64,000 bases of DNA from the NCBI RefSeq assembly GCF_030542105.1, contig NZ_JAUOFB010000001.1, positions 496,001 through 560,000 of the forward strand, written 5' to 3'. The translations under genes and the position numbers were made by a program. This document shows positions 8,018 through 16,188 of this stretch, piece by piece. The notes beneath the pieces are model-generated. The model saw only the letters and a list, made by a program, of their open reading frames with translations. It made no database searches and had not been told where the DNA came from. The stretch's first letter is position 1, and every line of letters begins with the position of its first letter. This DNA is from Hymenobacter sp. BT730 (lineage in GTDB: Bacteria; Bacteroidota; Bacteroidia; Cytophagales; Hymenobacteraceae).

Positions 8018-10141
8018 ATGTTTCGTACAAGTGCTTTTCTTTTGACGCTGGGCACAGCGGCCGGCTTGGTTCTGTCCGGCTGTGCCAGCAGCACGCCGGT
8101 AGCCACAGCCACCGCGCCTGCGGCAGCCCCGGCTACTGCCACGGCAGTTACGGCCTCAGCTGGCCCCGTACTGCCCGGTGTGGGTCTGGACCCCGGCAAC
8201 ATCGACAAATCCGTTTCGCCCTGCGATGACTTCTTCCAGTATGCTTCCGGTACCTGGCTGAAGAGCAACCCCATTCCCGCCGCTGAGTCGCGGTGGAGCT
8301 CCTGGAACACGCTAATCAACCAGAATGAAGCTGTTATGCGCGGCATTCTGGAGGAGTCGGCGGCCAACACCTCGGCTACCAAAGGCTCAAACCTGCAGAA
8401 AGTAGGCGACTACTACGCTTCATCCATGGACTCCGTGGCCATTGAAAAAGCCGGCCTGAAGTATCTGCAGCCCGAGCTGGCTCGCATTGCGGCCGTAAAA
8501 GACCTGAAAGGTCTGCAGACGGCCCTGGTACGTGCCCAGCGCCTGCAAACCCGCTCGGTATTTGGCCTGGGCGTAAATCAGGACCGCAAAAAAAGCGACG
8601 AGTACGCGCTGTACCTGAGCCAGGGCGGCCTCACGCTGCCGGACCGCGACTATTACCTGAAGGATGATGCCCGCTCTAAGACCATCCGCACAGCTTACAC
8701 TTCCTATTTGACCAACACCTTCAAGATGTTGGGCGAGGCTCCGGCTACCGCGGCCAAAAACGCCGCTACGGTCCTGCGCATCGAGACGCGCCTGGCCAAA
8801 GCCAGCAAAGACCGGGTAGCCCTGCGCGACCCTTACGCCAACTACAACAAAATGACGGTGGCCGAAGCCAACCGTCTGTATCCTAACCTGGGGCTGACTA
8901 CTATGCTGCCCGCGCTGAGCCTAAGCTCCGCCAAGGAAGTGATTGTGGGTCAGCCTGATTTCCTGAAAGAAGCCAACACGGCCCTCAAGCAGGAGTCCCT
9001 CGCCGACTGGAAAACCTATCTGCGCGCCCACCTCGTGAATTCAGTGTCGTCGGCGTTGCCGAAGGCGTTTGTGGATGAGTCGTTCCGCTTTAACCAGGTG
9101 CTGAGCGGCGCCAAGCAGCAGCAGCCCCGCTGGAAGCGCATGCTGCGCGCCACGGATGGTGCTCTGGGCGAAGCCTTCGGTCAGCTTTATGTGGACAAGG
9201 CCTTTACTCCGGAAACCAAAGTGAAAGCCCTGGAAATGGTGGCTAACATCAAGGAAGCCATGGGGGAGCACATCCGCGGCCTGGAGTGGATGAGCGCTGC
9301 TACCAAGGAAGAAGCCATCAAAAAGCTGAATGCCTTCACCGTAAAAATCGGCTACCCCGACAAGTGGAAGGATTATTCTGCCCTGAACATCTCTCGTGAG
9401 TCGTACCTGAAAAACGTGCTGGCTGCCCGCGAATGGGAGTCGAAAGACAACCTGAGCCACTACGGCAAGCCAATTGACCGCTCGGTATGGGGCATGACGC
9501 CGCCCACGGTGAATGCCTACTACAACTCATCGCTGAATGAAATTGTGTTCCCGGCCGGCATCATGCAGCCGCCGTTCTTCGACCCCAAGGCCGATGATGC
9601 GGTAAACTACGGTGGAATGGGTGCCGTTATCGGCCACGAAATCACCCACGGCTTCGATGACCGTGGCCGTCAGTCGGATGCCCAGGGCAACCTGCGCGAC
9701 TGGTGGACCAAGGAAGATGCGGACGAATTCACGAAGCGCGCCGACATGGTGGGCGCCCAGTACTCGGCCTTCCAGCCCCTGGATTCGGTATTCGTGAACG
9801 GTAAGCTGACGATGGGCGAAAACCTGGCCGACTTCGGTGGCCTGGCCCTGGCTTACTCGGCCCTGCAGAAGCAGCTCCAGAAGCAGCACGGCAGCAGCCC
9901 CCGTCCGCAGTACGACGGCTTCTCGCCCGAGCAGCGCTTCTTCCTGGCCTGGGCGCAGATCTGGCGCACCAACGCCCGCCCGGAGTACATCCGCCAGCAG
10001 GTGCAAACCGATCCGCACTCCCCAGCCCAGTACCGTACCAACGGCCCGCTGATGAACATGCCCGAGTTCTACGAAGCCTTCGGCTGCAAAGACCAGGGTA
10101 AAATGGTGCGTGCTCAGAACGAGCGGGCCCGCATCTGGTAA
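8018..10141 (+). CDS. M13 family zinc metallopeptidase, lipoprotein (copy 2)
   Basis: A 707-residue paralogue of the preceding gene, alignable over its whole length. It has a signal peptide with a lipobox (LVLSGC, Cys22), then CDDFFQYASGTWLKSNPIP. The catalytic HEITH is at residues 540-544 and GENLADFGG gives the third zinc ligand Glu601. An Ala/Thr/Pro-rich linker follows the lipid Cys, as in copy 1. Both copies retain all catalytic residues, so both should be active extracytoplasmic peptidases. The pair probably arose by tandem duplication and may share a transcript; a strong terminator follows at 10168. Confidence 0.95.
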   Translation: MFRTSAFLLTLGTAAGLVLSGCASSTPVATATAPAAAPATATAVTASAGPVLPGVGLDPGNIDKSVSPCDDFFQYASGTWLKSNPIPAAESRWSSWNTLINQNEAVMRGILEESAANTSATKGSNLQKVGDYYASSMDSVAIEKAGLKYLQPELARIAAVKDLKGLQTALVRAQRLQTRSVFGLGVNQDRKKSDEYALYLSQGGLTLPDRDYYLKDDARSKTIRTAYTSYLTNTFKMLGEAPATAAKNAATVLRIETRLAKASKDRVALRDPYANYNKMTVAEANRLYPNLGLTTMLPALSLSSAKEVIVGQPDFLKEANTALKQESLADWKTYLRAHLVNSVSSALPKAFVDESFRFNQVLSGAKQQQPRWKRMLRATDGALGEAFGQLYVDKAFTPETKVKALEMVANIKEAMGEHIRGLEWMSAATKEEAIKKLNAFTVKIGYPDKWKDYSALNISRESYLKNVLAAREWESKDNLSHYGKPIDRSVWGMTPPTVNAYYNSSLNEIVFPAGIMQPPFFDPKADDAVNYGGMGAVIGHEITHGFDDRGRQSDAQGNLRDWWTKEDADEFTKRADMVGAQYSAFQPLDSVFVNGKLTMGENLADFGGLALAYSALQKQLQKQHGSSPRPQYDGFSPEQRFFLAWAQIWRTNARPEYIRQQVQTDPHSPAQYRTNGPLMNMPEFYEAFGCKDQGKMVRAQNERARIW

Positions 10142-10167
10142 GCCAGTAGCTTAATCATTCTAATTGG

Positions 10168-10201
10168 AAAAGGCCGTCTGCATTGCGCAGGCGGCCTTTT
10201 T
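10168..10201 (+). terminator. Rho-independent terminator of the M13 pair
   Basis: The stem AAAAGGCCGTCTGC pairs with GCAGGCGGCCTTTT (one G-U pair) around a 4-6 nt loop, followed by T-rich sequence, 26 bp after the second M13 stop. The reverse strand also gives A/T flanks, so it could serve the convergent lipoprotein gene (stop at 10228) too. Confidence 0.85.
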
Positions 10202-10227
10202 GGTTTTAGCACCCGCCCGGGAGGCAT

Positions 10228-11943
10228 TTAGCGCTCCAGTTGAAGCAGTGCTTGCTGTAGTTCAGCCGGGGTTACGGGGCGGTAGGTGAGAGGCTGCTCG
10301 GTGCGCTGCCCCAGCGTGGTAGGCTGTAGAGCCAGGTAGGTTTGCCCCTGTTCCCGCTTCAGTGCCACAATGGTGGCCGGTTCCTGATCGGGAACATTGG
10401 CGAACAGACAGCCACCGGCCGACTGCATACCTGGCAGCACGGCCCGGATGTTCCGGAATACCAGCTGCACCCGCGCGGGGCTGCCGGCCTCGTTGGCAAC
10501 GGTAAACAACACCCGCGGGGCCTTGCATTGCAGCAGCCGGTCGCAGTTGATCCAGCCCAGCTGCGTGGCGCTGAACAGGTAGCCGGCCAGCGAATCAACG
10601 GACATGCTACCCGCCGCTGCCGTGCCCAACTGGCGGCGGGCCGTGCGGGCATCTATCACGGGCACACCCTGGTTGCTGGATGACCCCGTGGATCCATGAT
10701 CATAGCTTATAAGTTGTATTCCCCCTGAACTGGTAAAGCCAAGCTCCAGCTGCGTGTGGCCCGCTACGGGTAGCACCGGCAGCCGGGGAGCAGGCTTCCG
10801 CCGCTCTTTGCGTGGGGCCACGGCCGCAATGCGGCTGCTCCGGTTGTTGCTGTCACTGCCTGGCCGTACGGGGCCCCGTAGAGTAGCCGGCTGGTAGGGA
10901 AGTTGCGCAACGGCGCGCAGCACGGCATTATGCAGAACCGTATCGGTAGCGCCCAGCCACCAGATGCTGGTGGCTACTATTTTCCCGGTGGCATCCAGGT
11001 CCAGGGTAACGAGGGAAGAAGCCAGCCGCTGGTGCTTATTGGGCCAGCTGAGCTGGCGCAGCTGCCGCCGCACCGCCGCCGAACGGGGTTGGCGGCGTAG
11101 GCGGGCAACCATGGCCGGGGAGTAGCCGATGGACCGCTGCAGCCGCTGCCGGAGTTCAGCTTCCGGCAGCTTACACCTTGGCCCCCGATTATCAAACTGC
11201 TGGAAACGCAGCGCTGGTGCCGGTTGCTGCCAGTCGATGGTATGCTGGGCGGTGGGTACGCCCGTGTAGAGCTGCATGCCGGCTTGGGGGCGGGCGGAGG
11301 GCATCTGTAGCAGAAGTGTGGCACCAGGGCGTATGCTGCAGGGCTGCCCGGTGGCGCTGCGGGCCTCCAGGTGAAGCATGCCGCCGGTTTCGAGCAGCTC
11401 CGGCCCCGATTTTGTGCCGAGGTTGGCCAGTACTATGTCGCTGAGCTTATAAAACTCCTGTACCTGCAGCTCTACTGTTCCTGAAGCTGCGGAGCCATCC
11501 GCAAGGGTAAAGGCATCAGCCGGAATATGCAGTATGGTGCCCTCCGTGCATCGGAGCACGGTATCCCGGCCGGCTGCTACCTGAAAGTGCTGCGCGGGCC
11601 GCTCATCCAAAATGGTCCATTCTGCCTGATTTACAGCTGCATTGGCCGTGTCTGGAGCGGGCGCAGGAGTGTTACGCCAGGAGGTAGGTGCCGCAGCCCG
11701 CGCGGGTACGGCCCGGCCCGGCGGCCGCGACTGTACTTGCCTGGCCGTGCGGGGCGGCGGCAGAAGGGAGTCAGTTGCTATAGCCGGCTCTGGAGCCTCA
11801 GTCGGGGCCGCTTTCACAGAGGGCCGGGCCGAGGCAGGGGTAGTGGCGGGTAGCTCTTTTTCGGCCTGGTTGTGGGAGCAGCTCAGTAGCAAAGCTCCCA
11901 AAGCTAGGGTAGCAGATATAGTAGATATAGATAAAGGCCGCAT
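10228..11943 (-). CDS. Large putative lipoprotein of unknown function
   Basis: A 571-residue protein beginning MRPLSISTISATLALGALLLSC, a signal peptide with lipobox Cys22, followed by a long Pro/Ala/Thr-rich linker to about residue 110. The rest is predicted soluble and periplasmic or outer-membrane anchored. A segment such as HIPADAFTLADGSAASGTVE followed by LQVQEFYKLSDIVLANL resembles the beta-sandwich seen near the N terminus of several uncharacterised Bacteroidetes lipoproteins. A middle part containing LDATGKIVATSIWW followed by VLHNAVLRAVAQLPYQPA resembles the C-terminal domain of TonB-like proteins, where residues of the product of mixed terms are compared, but this is weak. Function unknown. 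The frame extends 12 codons upstream; the ATG at 11943 starts the signal peptide. Confidence 0.75.
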   Translation of the reverse strand: MRPLSISTISATLALGALLLSCSHNQAEKELPATTPASARPSVKAAPTEAPEPAIATDSLLPPPRTARQVQSRPPGRAVPARAAAPTSWRNTPAPAPDTANAAVNQAEWTILDERPAQHFQVAAGRDTVLRCTEGTILHIPADAFTLADGSAASGTVELQVQEFYKLSDIVLANLGTKSGPELLETGGMLHLEARSATGQPCSIRPGATLLLQMPSARPQAGMQLYTGVPTAQHTIDWQQPAPALRFQQFDNRGPRCKLPEAELRQRLQRSIGYSPAMVARLRRQPRSAAVRRQLRQLSWPNKHQRLASSLVTLDLDATGKIVATSIWWLGATDTVLHNAVLRAVAQLPYQPATLRGPVRPGSDSNNRSSRIAAVAPRKERRKPAPRLPVLPVAGHTQLELGFTSSGGIQLISYDHGSTGSSSNQGVPVIDARTARRQLGTAAAGSMSVDSLAGYLFSATQLGWINCDRLLQCKAPRVLFTVANEAGSPARVQLVFRNIRAVLPGMQSAGGCLFANVPDQEPATIVALKREQGQTYLALQPTTLGQRTEQPLTYRPVTPAELQQALLQLER

Positions 11944-12179
11944 AAACATAAACCAGGTAAGGGAAGTCCGGCAGCGCACCGGTAAGGAGCTCAGGGTTTT
12001 CTAAAGTAGGGAGCTTTGTTCATATGGCAATTGCATAGGGCGCGCTTCCTGGCAGGCCGGTACAGGATACAGTGCAAGCCTGACGGTGGTGGAGTAGGTA
12101 GTTTTTTCGACTGAAAACATGACTAGAGTACCCTATTCCCACCGTCAATAATATTTTTCTGTCAACCAATATTGTTTAT

Positions 12180-12215
12180 TACGAAAGTTTCGTAGTATTA
12201 CGAAGTATTCGTAAT
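12180..12215. promoter_or_regulatory. Two operator dyads upstream of blaI
   Basis: Two inverted repeats of the same type lie side by side just before the BlaI start. TACGAA-AGT-TTCGTA is at 12180-12194 and ATTACGAA-GTA-TTCGTAAT is at 12197-12215. Their centres are 19 bp apart, close to two helical turns. BlaI/MecI proteins bind as dimers to such dyads in their own promoter, so these are probably the autorepression sites. The second dyad ends 7 bp before the blaI ATG. Confidence 0.75.
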
Positions 12216-12221
12216 AAAGCT

Positions 12222-12593
12222 ATGGAAAGACTGACACAACCCGAGGAAGAGGCCATGCAGGTGCTCTGGAAACTGGAAGGTGGGTTTATTAAGGATGTGC
12301 TGGAGCTGCTGCCCGCGCCCCAGCCACCCTACACCACGCTGGCCTCTACTATCCGCAACCTGGAGCGCAAAGGCTACCTGCAGAGCGAGAAGCTGGGCAA
12401 CACCTACCGCTTCACGCCCCTGATTGCGGCCGAAGACTACCGCAAGCGGTTTATGAGCACGTTTGTGGGCGACTATTTCAAGAACTCCTACAAAGAGCTG
12501 GTATCCTTTTTCGCCCAGGACCAGAAAATCAGCGCCCAGGAGCTGCAGGAAATCATTGAGATGATTGAACGCCAAAAGCCCCCGCAGTCATGA
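12222..12593 (+). CDS. BlaI/MecI/CopY family transcriptional repressor
   Basis: A 123-residue winged-helix protein. MERLTQPEEEAMQVLWKLEG begins the family fold, PPYTTLASTIRNLERKGYL is the recognition helix and wing region, and the C-terminal helices (FAQDQKISAQELQEIIEMI) form the dimerisation part. Family members repress their own operon and are cut or released after signalling by an M56/BlaR1 membrane protease. Here the M56 gene overlaps the stop by ATGA, so the two are translationally coupled. Two dyads at 12180-12215 are the likely operator. Confidence 0.93.
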   Translation: MERLTQPEEEAMQVLWKLEGGFIKDVLELLPAPQPPYTTLASTIRNLERKGYLQSEKLGNTYRFTPLIAAEDYRKRFMSTFVGDYFKNSYKELVSFFAQDQKISAQELQEIIEMIERQKPPQS

Positions 12594-14125
12594 TACCGGA
12601 CGTGCTGATTTATCTGCTGAAGGCCAACGCGGCCTTGCTGCTCCTGCTGGGCCTGTATTATGCGCTGCTGCGCCGCCTCACGTTCCACCAGCTCAACCGG
12701 GTGTATCTGCTGGGTGCGGGCGTGTTTTCCATGTTGTATCCGCTGCTGGATGTATCGGCGCTGCTGGTGCGGCCCGTGCAGTTGGGCGAGGTAGTGCTGC
12801 CGGCATGGGCTATGCTAGTGGGTGCCGCCGGGTCAGCTCCTGCTTCAGCCACGGGACCTGATTATGGGCTTTGGCTGCTGGGGCTGTACTGGTCGGGCGT
12901 AGGCTTTATGTTGTTGCGCCTGCTGCTGCAGGGCGCTTCCCTGGCCGGGGTGCACCGCGCTTCGCGCCCGGCCATAGCGGCCGGGGTGCCTTTCCGCCAG
13001 GTGGCGGCTGAGGTGAATCCATTTTCCTTCTGGCAGACGATTTACCTGAACCCGGAGCAGCACGGCGCTACGGAGTTGCCAGCCATTCTGTTGCACGAGC
13101 AGGTGCATGTGCGCCAGTGGCATACGCTGGATGTCCTGCTGGTTCATCTGCAGCGAATTCTGGGTTGGTTTAGCCCCGGCACATGGCTGCTATTACGGGC
13201 CGTGCAGGAAAACCTGGAGTTTATCACGGACGAGGAAGTGCTGCGCGCCGGTCGCCTCGATGCCAGACAATATCAATACAGCCTCGTGCGGCTTAGCACC
13301 CTGGCGCCGGGCCCAGCGCTGGTAACACCCTTCTCCTTTATCACGCTAAAAAACCGCATTCAAATGATGAATTCCCATGCTTCTTCCCGTAAACAAACCG
13401 CCCGTTACCTGCTGGTGCTGCCCTTAGTGCTGAGCCTGCTGAGCTTTTCGGCGCCGGAGGCGGCTTCTGCCATGCTCACGCCAAAATCTGCCGTAGCACC
13501 CGCTGGCGAGGATGTTGAAAAGGCCACTACTATCAGCGCTTTGCCCCCGGCGGCGCTGGCGCACATTGTAAAGCAATATCCCGGTTACCGCCTGATTGGC
13601 GTATCGGAGCTGCGCGCCGCCGATGGCAGCAACCTGCGCTATAAAGCTGAAATTGCTATTGGCCGGCGGCCTAAGCAGGTGGTCTTTACCGAAAAGGGTG
13701 AGCCGGTAGCTGCTGTGGTGGCTGAGCCCCTGTATTACGTGGATGGCAAACTCACCCCTAAGAGCGAGGTAGATAAGCTGGATCCAAAGTCGATTGAATC
13801 GATGAAGGTGCTGAAAGGCGAAGCAGCCCACAAAGTTTTCGGCGACCAAGCAGTGGATGGGGTAGTAGTCATTACCACCAAAGCCAATGTGAATTCCAGG
13901 GCCGTACGGGCCTTTAACCAAAAGGTAGAAGCCGCTGCCCCGACGAAAAAAACCGACATGAGCAAGGCGCTGATTCTGCTGAATGGGAAGGAAATAACCG
14001 AAGCGGAAATGAAGCAGATTCCATCGTCCACCATTAAGGAGGTGCGGGTTGTAAATGATGCTGAAGCCGAGAAGCAGTATGGTGCCAAAGGCCGCAATGG
14101 TGTCATTATCGTGACCACGAAGTAG
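12590..14125 (+). CDS. M56 (BlaR1-like) membrane metallopeptidase with TonB-plug-like C-terminal repeats
   Basis: A 511-residue protein. The N-terminal ~300 residues hold hydrophobic segments (around 5-25, 38-60, 70-82, 93-118) and the zinc motif HEQVH (169-173), with ENLEFITDEEV (207-217) as the region of the third ligand. Another hydrophobic segment (YLLVLPLVLSLLSFSAPEA) follows at about 270-290. The outer part has two copies of a plug-like motif: SIESMKVLKGEAAHKVFG followed by GVVVITTK, and TIKEVRVVNDAEAEKQYG followed by GVIIVTTK. Family knowledge: M56 proteins sense an outside signal and trigger BlaI cleavage. The ligand is unknown; no beta-lactamase is nearby, so antibiotic resistance should not be assumed. 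Confidence 0.88.
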   Translation: MIPDVLIYLLKANAALLLLLGLYYALLRRLTFHQLNRVYLLGAGVFSMLYPLLDVSALLVRPVQLGEVVLPAWAMLVGAAGSAPASATGPDYGLWLLGLYWSGVGFMLLRLLLQGASLAGVHRASRPAIAAGVPFRQVAAEVNPFSFWQTIYLNPEQHGATELPAILLHEQVHVRQWHTLDVLLVHLQRILGWFSPGTWLLLRAVQENLEFITDEEVLRAGRLDARQYQYSLVRLSTLAPGPALVTPFSFITLKNRIQMMNSHASSRKQTARYLLVLPLVLSLLSFSAPEAASAMLTPKSAVAPAGEDVEKATTISALPPAALAHIVKQYPGYRLIGVSELRAADGSNLRYKAEIAIGRRPKQVVFTEKGEPVAAVVAEPLYYVDGKLTPKSEVDKLDPKSIESMKVLKGEAAHKVFGDQAVDGVVVITTKANVNSRAVRAFNQKVEAAAPTKKTDMSKALILLNGKEITEAEMKQIPSSTIKEVRVVNDAEAEKQYGAKGRNGVIIVTTK

Positions 14126-14144
14126 CGGCATGGATGCTACGTAC

Positions 14145-14181
14145 AAAAAGCCCTCTGTCAGCTATTGACAGAGGGCTTTTT
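14145..14181. terminator. Bidirectional terminator between the M56 and VOC genes
   Basis: A perfect 16-bp inverted repeat (AAAAAGCCCTCTGTCA and its complement) with a 5-nt loop GCTAT lies 19 bp after the M56 stop. T-runs occur on both strands, which fits the convergent VOC gene ending at 14220. Confidence 0.88.
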
Positions 14182-14219
14182 GGTGGTTGATATCTGCAGT
14201 TCCGACTTCTCAGGCCTGC

Positions 14220-14582
14220 TTACTGCGCCAGCGAGAAATGCGGGTTCTGTATTACGCCCAGTAGATTGGCAAACGGGTCCTGCACGGTGCCCAGCAGAAT
14301 ACCGCCGCCTACATCGTGCACGTCTTCGTGGGGCTGTGCGCCCAGCTCTATTAGCCGGGCAAAGGCCGCGGCGGCATCAGGCACGCCCCAGTAGGCAATG
14401 GGACCTGCCTGGCCGGCAACGGGGGCATCGGGCACCAGGCCCAGTTCATAGCCGCCCACGTTGAAGCCCACATAAAACGGCTCATCAAAATAGGGTTCCT
14501 GCCCCAGCGCGGCGCTATACCACGCTTTGGCCTTGGCCAGATTACCGACTGGGTAGACTACGGTGCGTAAGCCTTGAAACAT
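14220..14582 (-). CDS. VOC (glyoxalase/bleomycin resistance-like) family protein
   Basis: A 120-residue protein with the VOC fold. It begins MFQGLRTVVYPVGNLAKAKA, the usual first beta strand and helix, has WYSAALGQEPYFDEPFYVGF, and ends with GGILLGTVQDPFANLLGVIQN, the conserved final strand with the D-P-F/G-N-L motif. VOC proteins include metal-dependent lyases, dioxygenases and antibiotic-binding proteins. The substrate cannot be inferred. It is a monocistronic gene. Confidence 0.88.
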   Translation of the reverse strand: MFQGLRTVVYPVGNLAKAKAWYSAALGQEPYFDEPFYVGFNVGGYELGLVPDAPVAGQAGPIAYWGVPDAAAAFARLIELGAQPHEDVHDVGGGILLGTVQDPFANLLGVIQNPHFSLAQ

Positions 14583-14634
14583 AGAAAAAGGGATTTAAGG
14601 AGAGTAAGCCCGAAATGTAACGGCTTTTTGCGGC

Positions 14635-15078
14635 TCAGCTACCGGGCTGGGCCAGCCGCTTCTCCAGGCTGCGCCGGACGCTGGTCGGCAGTCGATGTTT
14701 GCGCTGGAAGTTGGTAATGACCTCCTGCTCCCGACCGGCAGAGTTACGGATGAGCTGCATGGGTAAGCCCACCAGCGCCCCTAGTCCTACCAGCATGCCT
14801 GCCCCGGAAAGGCCCGCCGAGCTCTGGCCACTGCCATCCAGGGCGGCGTTAAGCAGTCCGCCAAAGGATGCCACCATCAAGCCCAGGGCCACGGGCTCCA
14901 GTAGTAACAGCTTTCGGCCGGTTTTGCGCTTGGCCGCAAACAGCTCGTGCAATACCTGCACCGTGTCTACAGGCGCTACGGTTACTGTGGGTGCAGCAGG
15001 GATTTGGGCGGTAGCGGTGATGAACAGGCCCAGCCACGAAATCAGCAGTAGGCAGGTGCAGAAAAAAGGCCGAAACAT
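14635..15078 (-). CDS. Small secreted or membrane-bound hypothetical protein
   Basis: A 147-residue protein starting MFRPFFCTCLLLISWLGLF with a signal peptide ending near TATAQ. A second hydrophobic Gly/Ala/Leu-rich region (LVGLGALVGLPMQL) lies in the middle, and the C terminus is basic (FQRKHRLPTSVRRSLEKRL). A four-Lys/Arg turn KRKTGRKLLLLEPVALGLM precedes the first mature hydrophobic stretch, which suggests one or two membrane helices after export. No family was recognised. The ATG at 15078 was preferred over one at 15126 because it starts directly at the signal peptide. Confidence 0.65.
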   Translation of the reverse strand: MFRPFFCTCLLLISWLGLFITATAQIPAAPTVTVAPVDTVQVLHELFAAKRKTGRKLLLLEPVALGLMVASFGGLLNAALDGSGQSSAGLSGAGMLVGLGALVGLPMQLIRNSAGREQEVITNFQRKHRLPTSVRRSLEKRLAQPGS

Positions 15079-15399
15079 AGTCAGAGAAAGAGGAGGGGGA
15101 TAGGAGCTCCCGAAAAGGTACTCCATTGTTTAGCAGAGTTCCTACAGCGGGAAAAGAGAGGAATAACGGAAGTAGGTTATCAGGAAATCAAAGAAGCGCC
15201 ATGCCGGAATCCAGGTTGCTAGTCGGGTTTTCAGACGCCTTTACAAGGCCGACGGCAACAGTTGGCTTTTGCTATGGATAGGGCCCGCGCCCAGCATAAC
15301 AAGGCTGTACAAAACTGGACGCAGTGGTCGCTTTTGGACAGGTTTTGCGACTGATATGAATAGTAAATAAAAATCAACTAACTGATTATCAATAACTTA

Positions 15400-15466
15400 T
15401 TGGAATGGCACGCGGCTTGGCTATTCCTATACAGGACGGTAGGAGAGTTGTTCAAAAACGCACACC
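15400..15466 (+). promoter_or_regulatory. Promoter and leader shared with the 31-residue ORF locus
   Basis: TGGCACGCGGCTTGG (15406-15420), then CCTATACAGG and GTTCAAAAACGCACAC, match the sequence before the first 31-residue ORF at 23674 with the same spacing. The first part fits a sigma-54 -24/-12 element with exact spacing (TGGCAC-N5-TTGC) except that TTGC reads TTGG. An alternative is a -35/-10 pair, ATGGCA-N17-TATACA. The conservation between two loci is the main evidence that this is a regulatory region. Confidence 0.55.
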
Positions 15467-15514
15467 GCCGCCCCGCTTTTATCCGCTCTGTTCCACTCTT
15501 TTTACCCTACTGCT

Positions 15515-15988
15515 ATGAAACGCTTTGCCCCCGCTCTCTTTTCTTCGCGCGCCTCTTCGCTGGCGTCATCTGTTCGTCGGCACCTAGGCCGCTTCACCTT
15601 TGTTGGCTTGCTGAGCTTGGGCTTGGCCAGTGCAGTTAATCCTGCTCAGGCGCAGCAAGCCTCACCAGTGTCCGTAGAAAGCACCGACGCCGAAAGCATT
15701 CGGGTCCGGATTTTCAATCCGGCCAGCCAGGCCGGTGGTCGGGTGCAGGTAGTGAGAGTGCGCAATGGCCACGTGCTGTTTGATCAGGCATATTCGGCGG
15801 CAGCTTACGCACACCGCTTCAACTTCCGGCAACTGCCCGCGGGCCGCTATGTACTGCTGATGCACGTGGGCCCTCAGTATTACCGCTACTCGCTGGAAGT
15901 ACAGCCCAATGCCAGCAGCCAGTCTGTGGTAGTGCGCCATATGAAAGCCCGTCTGCCCCGGCTTTCGCTGGCCTCGGCAGGGCTGTAA
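15515..15988 (+). CDS. Small secreted protein, member of a local paralogous family
   Basis: A 157-residue exported protein. It has an unusually long, Arg/Ser-rich N region (to RRHLGRF, residues 21-27), a hydrophobic core (TFVGLLSLGLASA) and a cleavage site near AQAQQ. The mature part is an all-beta domain, with IRVRIFNPASQAGG followed by VQVVRVRNGHVLFDQ and LPAGRYVLLMHVGPQYYRYSLEV. The same plan (strand, NP, V-x-x-V/L-R, LPAG/LPDGxY, RYTLD/RYSLE) occurs in the two secreted proteins at 22178 and 22937. Its first 29 residues resemble the 31-residue ORFs at 23790 and 23944. Function unknown; the fold resembles secreted proteins with a T9SS-like sorting domain but lacks the usual ending. Confidence 0.75.
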   Translation: MKRFAPALFSSRASSLASSVRRHLGRFTFVGLLSLGLASAVNPAQAQQASPVSVESTDAESIRVRIFNPASQAGGRVQVVRVRNGHVLFDQAYSAAAYAHRFNFRQLPAGRYVLLMHVGPQYYRYSLEVQPNASSQSVVVRHMKARLPRLSLASAGL

Positions 15989-16188
15989 CCTCCGGCTGAC
16001 TGCCGAAAATTAACCGTCCCGGGGTGGTGTATAAGGACGCTCCGGGCCGGTTGATTTTCGGTGAGACGGATGACCGGCAGAGCGAAGGCAGAAAAGGCAC
16101 CCCTTTCCCGGTGCTGCTCGTACGAAAGCAATTCGCCTGTTAGTCGGTTCTGCTATAGAACTGGTTGTCTCCGGCTCTCTGCTGCTCT

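Noticed and set aside
12222..14125. Calling the BlaI/M56 pair a beta-lactam resistance operon
   Set aside because: No beta-lactamase or penicillin-binding protein gene is adjacent, and such pairs have many roles in Bacteroidetes.
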